From positions 1-39,441 of the forward strand of contig JAISGL010000077.1 in assembly GCA_031263125.1 (NCBI GenBank): DNA of 39,441 nt. Direction: 5' to 3'. A model generated the notes under the pieces. That model was not told the DNA's origin. It did not search any database and worked only from the letters and a program-made list of their open reading frames with translations. Below are positions 18,881 to 26,748 of the stretch, one piece after another. The number at the start of each line of letters is the position of its first letter. The stretch's first letter is position 1. Position numbers and translations under genes: made by a program. The DNA is from Opitutaceae bacterium. Its GTDB lineage: Bacteria; Verrucomicrobiota; Verrucomicrobiia; Opitutales; Opitutaceae.

Positions 18881-18950
18881 TCACCACGGAGAACACCGGA
18901 GACACGGAGTCAAAAGCATTTCTCCGTGTTCTCCGTACCCTCCGTGGTGA
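18881..18950. repeat. CACGGAG-type iterated hairpin repeat
   Basis: TCACCACGGAGAACACCGGAGACACGGAG (18881-18909) pairs with CTCCGTGTTCTCCGTACCCTCCGTGGTGA (18922-18950). Confidence 0.8.
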
Positions 18951-18958
18951 ATTAATAA

Positions 18959-19090
18959 CTGATGTTACGCAGCGCGGCTCCGTAGGGCCTGACCTTGTGT
19001 CAGGCCGCGAATTACCAGTGTGGCTTCTCACGCATTCGCGGCCTGACACAAGGTCAGGCCCTGCAAAATCCGCTGGTCGCGTAACATCAC
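18959..19090. repeat. REPIN-type element, copy 5 in TGATGTTACGC / GCGTAACATCA terminal repeats
   Basis: CTGATGTTACGC at 18959-18970; REP at 18982-19006; inverse REP at 19040-19064 (head variant CTGC); CGCGTAACATCAC at 19078-19090. Confidence 0.85.
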
Positions 19091-19171
19091 TTAATAATCA
19101 TTCCATCTTTGGTTGCGGCTTCACCGCGCCGGAATAGTTGACGTAATCTGGAATTGAGCGGCATGAATTTA

Positions 19172-20425
19172 TCAAGATGCCGGCTCGCCCGGAATCCAGA
19201 ACGTGGTCTGGCAAGTGAGCGGCTCAGGGGTGCCTTCGACGACAAGCTCAATCGTGCTCGAAATGGGATCGGGCAGCGGCACGGGCAAGTCACGCAAAAA
19301 CAGGCGCTCCCCTTTTTGCTCAAACACCACGGGCGCGCCATCGGCGAGCCAGCGCGCGGCAATCACCTTGTTCTTCAATTCAGCCCAGCAAAGTTCGCGC
19401 CCTGTGCTGTTGCGAATATGCAGATAAACAAGGTTCCCGTTCACCGTCACGCGGCCCCAGTTGTTCCAGGTGAAGGGCGAGCGTCCGCAGCCGTGTATCG
19501 CCGCCCCGTTGCGCCGCATCCACGCGCCCGCCTCGCGCAATATGCGCGCCGACTCCTCCGGAATCGTGCCGTCGGGCCGCGGTCCGACATTGAGCAGCAG
19601 GTTGCCGCCACCGGCGGCGGTTTCGCAGAGCATCTTGACGACCTCGCGCGCGGATTTCCAATTCATGTCCCCCGCATGCCAGCCCCAGTTGTCATTGAGC
19701 GTCATGCATGCCTCCCAGCGAATTCCCCATTCTTTGGGTGGGTTGATGGCCTGCTCGGAAATGCGCACATGCCACGGCGCACCGTTGCGCTCGTTAATCA
19801 ACATGCCCGGCTGGAGGCGCAGCATCTCCGCGTTGATTTCCGGCGACGCGAGATCGGATGGGATGCAGCCATCATACCAAAGATAGTCGATTTTTCCGTA
19901 GCCGGTCATCAGCTCGACCAGTTGTTCGCGATAATAAGCGATCATGCGCGCCCGCGCCTCGTTGGACTGCCAGTCGTTCACGCCCGGCCAGTCACGGAAC
20001 CAAGGCCCCGGATAATCGGGATGACGCCAGTCCGCAGGCGAATAATAAAAACCGACCTTCAATCCCGCCGCGCGCGCCGCCTCGACAAACGGCTTGAGCA
20101 AATCGCGTTTCGGCCCGATGCGTCCCGCATGGAAATCGCCCGTTCGCGTCGGCCACAGCGCAAATCCGTCGTGGTGGCGCGTCGTAATGACCATGTATCC
20201 CATGCCCGCCTCCCTGGCGAGCGCCGCCCACGAGGCGGGATTGTAGTTTTCAGCATGGAAATTTTCCGCGTATAATCGCGAGTATTCATCAGCCGGGATG
20301 CGCTCGCGGTTGCGCGCCCACTCGCCGCGAGCGGCAACCGAGTAGGCGCCCCAGTGGATGAACATCCCGTAACGGGAATGATCAAACCAGGAATAATCCG
20401 GTGCAGGTGATTTCTGTTGTTTCAT
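19172..20425 (-). CDS. Alpha-L-fucosidase (GH29-like)
   Basis: WFDHSRYGMFIHWGAYSVAARGEWARNRERIP, GMGYMVITTRHHDGFALWPTRTGDF, YGKIDYLWYDGC, NLLLNVGPRPDGTIP: typical GH29 blocks. ORF track start 20440; internal Met at 20425 also possible. Confidence 0.93.
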   Translation of the reverse strand: MKQQKSPAPDYSWFDHSRYGMFIHWGAYSVAARGEWARNRERIPADEYSRLYAENFHAENYNPASWAALAREAGMGYMVITTRHHDGFALWPTRTGDFHAGRIGPKRDLLKPFVEAARAAGLKVGFYYSPADWRHPDYPGPWFRDWPGVNDWQSNEARARMIAYYREQLVELMTGYGKIDYLWYDGCIPSDLASPEINAEMLRLQPGMLINERNGAPWHVRISEQAINPPKEWGIRWEACMTLNDNWGWHAGDMNWKSAREVVKMLCETAAGGGNLLLNVGPRPDGTIPEESARILREAGAWMRRNGAAIHGCGRSPFTWNNWGRVTVNGNLVYLHIRNSTGRELCWAELKNKVIAARWLADGAPVVFEQKGERLFLRDLPVPLPDPISSTIELVVEGTPEPLTCQTTFWIPGEPAS

Positions 20426-20451
20426 GATATGAAAAATCAAATATTATTATG

Positions 20452-21342
20452 TCAGCGATCGCGCCGTGCGCAAGGCAGCCAGCCGTTGGCGCGCATCCAG
20501 TCCGCGCAACGCGCGGTCCACGTGGCGGCGTTGCCGGCGCCAGTTTTCATTCCGAAACCGTGCGTGCCGTTTTGATACAAATGCATCTCGGCAGGAACGC
20601 CTTCGCGGCGGAGGGCAAGGTAAAAACGGATGCAGTTTTGCACGGACACTATTTTGTCGTCGCTGCCGGAAACAAGAAAGGCGGGCGGGGTGTCCGGGGT
20701 GATATGCTCGTCGGTTGAATAAAAGGCGATAAGCGCGTCGGACGGTTTTTTGCCAAGAAAGTTTTTGCGCGAGCCAAGGTGGCCGATGTCGTCGCGCATC
20801 GAGATGACGGGATAAACCAGCATGGCAAAATCCGGCCGCGCGCTGGTGGCGTCGGGCGGCGCGCCAGTCCTGCCCGCCTTGGTGTTGAAAAGCGTGGCGG
20901 CGCATGACGCGACATGCCCGCCGGCGGAGAACCCGAGCACGCCGATGCGATCCGCGCGCACGCCGAATTTATCCGCGCTGGCGCGGACGGTGCGGATGGC
21001 ACGGAGCACATCCTGAAGCGGCGCCGGCGGGCCGTATTCCTTCATGCGATACTTGAGCACGAAGGCGGACACGCCGATGGAATTGAGCCATGCGGCGACA
21101 TCGCGCCCCTCGTTTTGCATGGAAAGGCGGACATAACCGCCGCCCGGACATACGACGACGGCGGTGCTACCGGCATTGTTTCCCGAGGGATAAAATGCCA
21201 TGGAGGGGTGATGGACAGCCGACGAATACAAAGGCGCGTCCTTGTCGGGCGCGGCGTCGGCGCGAAGGCCGGGCACACCCTCAGGCCAGAGCGGGATGAC
21301 GGTGGGTTGGGCGGCGGCGAGGGCGGTCGAGAGCAGTGGCAT
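20452..21342 (-). CDS. Alpha/beta-hydrolase, acetyl-esterase/acetylxylan-esterase-like
   Basis: VVVCPGGGYVRLSMQNEGRDVAAWLNSIGVSAFVLKYR oxyanion region; GVLGFSAGGHVAS nucleophile elbow; PAFLVSGSDDKIVS; NGTHGFGMKTG. The N-terminus is short. Confidence 0.88.
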   Translation of the reverse strand: MPLLSTALAAAQPTVIPLWPEGVPGLRADAAPDKDAPLYSSAVHHPSMAFYPSGNNAGSTAVVVCPGGGYVRLSMQNEGRDVAAWLNSIGVSAFVLKYRMKEYGPPAPLQDVLRAIRTVRASADKFGVRADRIGVLGFSAGGHVASCAATLFNTKAGRTGAPPDATSARPDFAMLVYPVISMRDDIGHLGSRKNFLGKKPSDALIAFYSTDEHITPDTPPAFLVSGSDDKIVSVQNCIRFYLALRREGVPAEMHLYQNGTHGFGMKTGAGNAATWTARCADWMRANGWLPCARRDR

Positions 21343-21381
21343 GGCGGTGGCGGACAGAGAAGCCGCGCGGGGAGGCGGAGT

Positions 21382-23961
21382 TCAGAACTTATATCCGATG
21401 GTTGCGTGGTAGTTGTATTGCGTGTCGAAGCCGGCGTCGCGCTGGGCGGTCGCGCCAAACTGGAAAGTCCACCGGTGGTTGAGCGCGGCGGACATGCCGA
21501 GGGTGGCGCGGACGCCGCTGGCGCTCATCTCCGGCACGACCGCATCGACGGAGTAGCCTTCGAGCGACGTCCGCACTGTGCGCGAGTCGGCCCCGGACAG
21601 CAGGCAAATCCATGCCGCGTCGAGAAACAGATGAAACAGGGAATTTTGGTGATTCTGCGCAAACAAGGCTTTTTCCATACGCAGGCCAAGGCGCGATTGT
21701 ATCAAATCCTCCTGTTGTTTTTCAACGGCCAGAGCCACGGTTGACGGCCCTTTTTCCTCAAAACGATTCATGGTCCAGTTCATCCAATGCATGGCGCCAT
21801 ACGGACGGAATGTGAAACTTCCAACATCGTGTCCATAGGCCAGCCATGCGCCAAGCCCGTTGCGGGAGCCGTCAATATCGGCGTAAACATAATCCGCCTG
21901 CCCCGTCTTTTGAACGGAACGTTTTGCATCGTAACTGTCGGAGCCGAACAGGGCCAGCCCGCCCAGGATGAGTTTTTTGTATTTCCAGGCCCCGAAAATG
22001 CCCACGGTGTAGCTGTTTGCCTTGGTTCTGGAGCCGTCATTGCCGTCAATATAATTGCCGTCACCAACGGTCAGCTCGGCGCCAATCATGAAGTTTTCAC
22101 CAACAGACTTGGAGCCGCCAATTGTATAATAAGAGGTGTCCAGTTTTGCGCTTTCGGTGTCGAGGGTCGCCTCCGTTCTCGAGGCGCTGTATTCATAATT
22201 GGAATACAGGCTGAACATGTCCCTGAAGGGCTGCATGAACGCCAGGCCGACGCGGTTCCCGACGCCCTCGGCCAGCGTGTTCATCCCCGCCACGGCGGCT
22301 TGATATATGGGTGTGTATGCCATTGGCGTGAGCTGGTTCATGGCGTCGGCCAGCAGCACCAGCGAAGCCTCGCGGTCAATGGCATCCTCGTAAAATCCAC
22401 GGCTCGCCTTGCCGTTCATCACGCCGATCAGCGGACTGGATGACCCGGGGTCGTCCGAATCAACCAAAGAGACCAGATAATCGAGATAACCAGCCACTTT
22501 CATCTGCCCCGCCGAAAGTCCCTCCACTTCGGAAAACGGAAGCTGCACCATTCTTACGCTCATGGTCTTTCTGTCCGCGGACAGGGTGACTGGATTCCCG
22601 GAATCGGCGGGCGCCAAGGTCAGCGACTCGGGAATCAATACTTTGCTTTTTGCAAACGTGCCGGAGATGACCGCATCCGAGGTCAGGAATTTATAATCGC
22701 CGGCGACGATGGAACCGTCCGCCACCCAGAGGCGCAGAATCGGCTCGATTCCCGACGTCCCGCTCCCGCCAATGACCGCCGATCCGCTCACGTGGATATG
22801 GTCATAGGCGCCGTTTTTTCCTATATCTATCCACATGGTGGTGGTGCCGGTGTCCCGCATCTCGAAATTGCCGTCCACAGTCAGCGTGCCGACATCGGGG
22901 CTGTTCCTGCCGGCGCCGCCGGTCACGGTGCCCAGTTCCACGATCAACGACCCCGTCCGCCCATGCCCGGCAAGGATGGCATTGGCGCCGGCGACACGCG
23001 TGTCACCAATGTTACTGTCCATCACCATGACGCCATTGGCCACTTGAGACATGATAATGTTGCGGGTGGCGTTCCTGGCATCGGATACCGTGCCCGTGAC
23101 AAGAAATCCGTTGTCATCCAGAAGATTGTTATTTCGCAAGTCCGTTTCGTACTCACCATAACCGAAATAATTCTGGCCGGATATAATCAATGTTCCAGGG
23201 TCGGACTTGATCAATATTCCGCCATCGGCAGCCTCCATGCTACCGGCAATTTCGGCGACGCTGACCGCCCGCGCACTATAATTGTCACCGATTCGCAAGG
23301 GGTTTCGCCCCAGCTTGATGGTGGTCCCGGCAGCAGCTTGCAACATGCTCACGGCAGCCTGCGCCCGCCGGGGCGCGGACGTGCCCGAGCCGTCGGAATC
23401 CACCCATATGCGCTCTGAAATGTCGAAAACCGCATTGTCAGTCAGCCGCACATGAACGACATCGCCATTATAGCGACTGAAATCATTTCCGCCCAGCGTG
23501 CCGGAGCTGATCATGCTAAATTTCAACACACCGTTTTCACCGATGTTAAAGATGACCTGCGGCAGATCGTCTATATTAATGCCGGAAGTGGGGACGCCGC
23601 CGCTATGCAAATACCACATGGCCGTGGGACCGGTGAAATCCATGGTAGCCGTTCCGGTATCGACGCCCCGGATGTTCACGATGGCGCCATTGGCCCTGTC
23701 ATTCAGGTCGAAGTGGTGCGCCTGAAATGTCCCGGTCATGTCTGTGAGGTCGAAAGTGATTGGATGCAGCCCCGGCTTGATATTGATGTAAGTATTTGCG
23801 TCGGGCACGGCTCCGGTGAACCAGTTGGCGGGGTCGTCCCAGCGGTTGTTCCCGCCCGCTCCAGTCCAAATGTTTTCCGTGACATATGTTATCTGCCCGG
23901 ACAAGGGCGGGATGTTTGCAAGACAGAACAAGGCAAAAAACAGGGGAATGTAAGTTTTCAT
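21382..23961 (-). CDS. Autotransporter (about 860 aa) with C-terminal beta-barrel
   Basis: Signal peptide MKTYIPLFFALFCLANIPPLSG; IWTGAGGNNRWDDPANWFTGAVPD passenger start; C-terminal barrel-like region ending in ...YNYHATIGYKF. ORF track start 23985. Confidence 0.82.
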   Translation of the reverse strand: MKTYIPLFFALFCLANIPPLSGQITYVTENIWTGAGGNNRWDDPANWFTGAVPDANTYINIKPGLHPITFDLTDMTGTFQAHHFDLNDRANGAIVNIRGVDTGTATMDFTGPTAMWYLHSGGVPTSGINIDDLPQVIFNIGENGVLKFSMISSGTLGGNDFSRYNGDVVHVRLTDNAVFDISERIWVDSDGSGTSAPRRAQAAVSMLQAAAGTTIKLGRNPLRIGDNYSARAVSVAEIAGSMEAADGGILIKSDPGTLIISGQNYFGYGEYETDLRNNNLLDDNGFLVTGTVSDARNATRNIIMSQVANGVMVMDSNIGDTRVAGANAILAGHGRTGSLIVELGTVTGGAGRNSPDVGTLTVDGNFEMRDTGTTTMWIDIGKNGAYDHIHVSGSAVIGGSGTSGIEPILRLWVADGSIVAGDYKFLTSDAVISGTFAKSKVLIPESLTLAPADSGNPVTLSADRKTMSVRMVQLPFSEVEGLSAGQMKVAGYLDYLVSLVDSDDPGSSSPLIGVMNGKASRGFYEDAIDREASLVLLADAMNQLTPMAYTPIYQAAVAGMNTLAEGVGNRVGLAFMQPFRDMFSLYSNYEYSASRTEATLDTESAKLDTSYYTIGGSKSVGENFMIGAELTVGDGNYIDGNDGSRTKANSYTVGIFGAWKYKKLILGGLALFGSDSYDAKRSVQKTGQADYVYADIDGSRNGLGAWLAYGHDVGSFTFRPYGAMHWMNWTMNRFEEKGPSTVALAVEKQQEDLIQSRLGLRMEKALFAQNHQNSLFHLFLDAAWICLLSGADSRTVRTSLEGYSVDAVVPEMSASGVRATLGMSAALNHRWTFQFGATAQRDAGFDTQYNYHATIGYKF

Positions 23962-23981
23962 AATATGCTTTTTATTAAATA

Positions 23982-26666
23982 TCAAAAACGGATGGAAAGC
24001 CCCGCGTAACCGCTGACGTTGTCCACGCCATGCAGGCCGTCCTCCTTGCCCGCGCTCAGGTAGAGGGTGAGCCTGCCGGGCAGGTCGATCTCGAAGGCGG
24101 CCCGCAGCACGTAACCGTTGCCATCATTGGTCAAATCCAGCGCATAGTCGCGTCCGTTCAATCTGGCATGGACGGTTCGCTCCGCGTCCCCCATTTCAAA
24201 CTGCCAGCCGGCGTTGAGCACTGTGCGACAGGACAATTTCCACATGTCAAACGGATATATAAACCGAATGCCCGCCTTCCCGACCAGCGAGACCTCGCGC
24301 TGGTCACCCACGCTCATGGGCAGGCTGGCGCCGGTCTCGGCGTATCCATCGGCAGCCCACTTCACATACAGCAAACCGGCATAAGGGCGCAGGGCGCCGC
24401 CGATGACATCCTCGAAACCGTAGCTGACATTCAACGCGCCGCCAAGCCGCGTGCCAGAGCTTGTTGAGCGCACCCAGTCGCCCGCGCCGGCGAGCGCGAC
24501 GCTGCGTGTCGATTGATAGTCATCGGCGCCGTAAAACGCCATCGCCTTGAGTTCCCATTTCCCTCCGCGCCAATCCATATGAACGCCAAAGGTGTCACCT
24601 TTGATTTTGCCCTCACTGCCGAGCGGATCGAGGTCGGAACTGGTTTCGTCCCTCGTATAAAAGACGGTGGCCGATAGGTTGCTTGTGGCATAAAAATCCA
24701 CGCCGCCGAGAAAACGAATCATGCCGCCGGCCCAGCTCTCCGCGCCATCGGTTGCGGACATGTCCATATCGAGCGCGGATACCCCGGCAAAAATGGCGAA
24801 ACGATGCCGCGCGTCATCAGGCGGCCAGACCACCCGCTCCTCCAGCCGTTGGGCCAGGTCGCCCGCGCCGATCACCGCGTTGGTAAACCAATAGCGGTCC
24901 GCCAGCGGCGTCAACTGGGCGATTGCGCGGTTCAACTGGCCCAGCCCGGTGGCGGCGTTGAGCGTGCCGACGACGCCGTCCGCCCCGGCATTGCCAATCA
25001 ATGCGTCCAACACCGGAGCCATTCTTTTGGAAACCTCCGACAGCCCCTGGATGCCGGTGAAAGGAAGCTGTGTCATAACCACGTCGACATGCCGGCTGGA
25101 AACCCGCACATCGCAGTCAAGCGACAGCAGACCGGGCTTTGACACATCAAAAAATTCCCCCACGACGCCACCATCCGCCTCAATGATACGATAGGTTCCG
25201 GAAAGCAACACCGAGCCGGGCGTGGGTGACAGTTGCAAATGCCCGTCGAGCGCGACCACGCCGCCCGCCTTTATCACATCATGGCTTTCCAGACTCTTTA
25301 TATCCACGAGGGTCCATGCTTCCGTCGATGCCATGATAAAATTGGTTCCGATACGCAGCTCGCCAACCGCGCCGCCCGTGGCACCGGCGGAGACATAGCC
25401 ACGGGTGTTGACCAGGCTTCCGGAAACAGTCCAGTAACCCTGCGGCCTGCCCGTTGAGTCGCCGCCAAACGATGTCACCCGGTTTCCCGCCATGCCAACC
25501 GAGCCAGCCACCTTTCCATATATATAAAGCGCGCCCTCCTGGACAATGGTGTTGCCAATATAGGTGTTTTCCCCGCCGAGATAGAGAGTGCCCAGCCCGT
25601 ATTTTTGCAATGTTTGCGTGCCCGTCACCGTGCCCGTGACCCCGGCGATTATGTCAGAATCAATCCGCATGTCATAGCGCGTGCCCTGGCCGTTTGTAAA
25701 GGCGCCCACAATTATGTTGGGCGACCCTCCGGGCAGCAGGATTTGAGAGCCTTTGACACCGTCCACTTTATAAAAGTAGCAGTGCGTCGTGTCCACCAAC
25801 TCGCTCATGTCGAACACGGCGGAGGAATCGGTCAGGTTTATCATCGAGTTCACATTGCCCCAATTCTGCCGGTATCCCTGCTCCCACTGGTCTATTCTGT
25901 CCCTGCCCACCACGCTGTTGGCGCCAGATGTGGGGCAACTGTATTTCAAAGTCGCGTTTTTCCCGATATTTATAAGCAACGGCGGCATTCCGGTCGGGCC
26001 GCGGGGATTGGAAGATCCGGTGAACTCCGGGGCCACGGACGAGGTGCCGTCGTTGTCGGTGTTCCAGCGCACGATCCCCATGCCATTTATGTCGAGCGTG
26101 TAGCGACCGCTGTCGTTGCCGCTCAAATCCAGTGCGTAGCCATCAATATACTGGATGTGGTCTATGTTTTGATAAAAATCACCGGAACCGGACCAGGCGA
26201 GCTGGAGGTGGACGCGCTCGTATTTATTTCCGCCATACCATTCCACCTTGGTGGGGTCCAGCGTGTCGGGAATGGCATAGCCGCCCGATTGGGTCTTGTA
26301 GGGCAGAACCAGCACCGTGCCGGGGATGAAATCAGGCGAACCTGGAGGCGGCGGGCCGGCCAGCGTGCCCGAGACATAATAACCCGTGCCCGAATATCCG
26401 GTGCCGTAAGTCCTCGCGCCCTCCGGGTCGTTGGGCACCGTGCCCGTGCTCCATGCCGCGGCATCGAGCAGGTTGGTGGTGGAGCCGGTCCAGCGCGCCT
26501 CGATAAAGAGCCGTGTCGTGCCATCGCTGTAATACGGTTTGTTGGGATCGCGGAGATTGCCGCCATACGAGTTGGGCGCCGGTATCTGCGCGTGCAGCGA
26601 CGCCGCCAGAACCATGCACCCTGCGAGGACGGCGCGGGCGCAAAAAATCTTGAAAGGGTTTGTCAT
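23982..26666 (-). CDS. Autotransporter (about 890 aa), paralogue of the downstream autotransporter
   Basis: MTNPFKIFCARAVLAGCMVLAASLHAQ signal peptide; RWTGSTTNLLDAAAWSTGTVPND; LQKYGLGTLYLGGENTYIGNTIVQEGALYIYG (PATR-like); C-terminal barrel ending YAGLSIRF. ORF track start 26732. Confidence 0.82.
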   Translation of the reverse strand: MTNPFKIFCARAVLAGCMVLAASLHAQIPAPNSYGGNLRDPNKPYYSDGTTRLFIEARWTGSTTNLLDAAAWSTGTVPNDPEGARTYGTGYSGTGYYVSGTLAGPPPPGSPDFIPGTVLVLPYKTQSGGYAIPDTLDPTKVEWYGGNKYERVHLQLAWSGSGDFYQNIDHIQYIDGYALDLSGNDSGRYTLDINGMGIVRWNTDNDGTSSVAPEFTGSSNPRGPTGMPPLLINIGKNATLKYSCPTSGANSVVGRDRIDQWEQGYRQNWGNVNSMINLTDSSAVFDMSELVDTTHCYFYKVDGVKGSQILLPGGSPNIIVGAFTNGQGTRYDMRIDSDIIAGVTGTVTGTQTLQKYGLGTLYLGGENTYIGNTIVQEGALYIYGKVAGSVGMAGNRVTSFGGDSTGRPQGYWTVSGSLVNTRGYVSAGATGGAVGELRIGTNFIMASTEAWTLVDIKSLESHDVIKAGGVVALDGHLQLSPTPGSVLLSGTYRIIEADGGVVGEFFDVSKPGLLSLDCDVRVSSRHVDVVMTQLPFTGIQGLSEVSKRMAPVLDALIGNAGADGVVGTLNAATGLGQLNRAIAQLTPLADRYWFTNAVIGAGDLAQRLEERVVWPPDDARHRFAIFAGVSALDMDMSATDGAESWAGGMIRFLGGVDFYATSNLSATVFYTRDETSSDLDPLGSEGKIKGDTFGVHMDWRGGKWELKAMAFYGADDYQSTRSVALAGAGDWVRSTSSGTRLGGALNVSYGFEDVIGGALRPYAGLLYVKWAADGYAETGASLPMSVGDQREVSLVGKAGIRFIYPFDMWKLSCRTVLNAGWQFEMGDAERTVHARLNGRDYALDLTNDGNGYVLRAAFEIDLPGRLTLYLSAGKEDGLHGVDNVSGYAGLSIRF

Positions 26667-26748
26667 GCGCAGGCGGGTTTGAAACCCTGTGTCGCGGAAT
26701 GTGTTTTGACCGTGTGTTTTCATAAATGCCATGCCTTCTGTCTTATGG

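Noticed and set aside
21343-21384. Programmed stop-codon readthrough fusing autotransporter and esterase
   Set aside because: Same frame is suggestive, but the autotransporter ends in a canonical barrel-terminal aromatic residue (…IGYKF), and adding an enzyme after a barrel would be mechanistically odd. Reported only as an unusual start.
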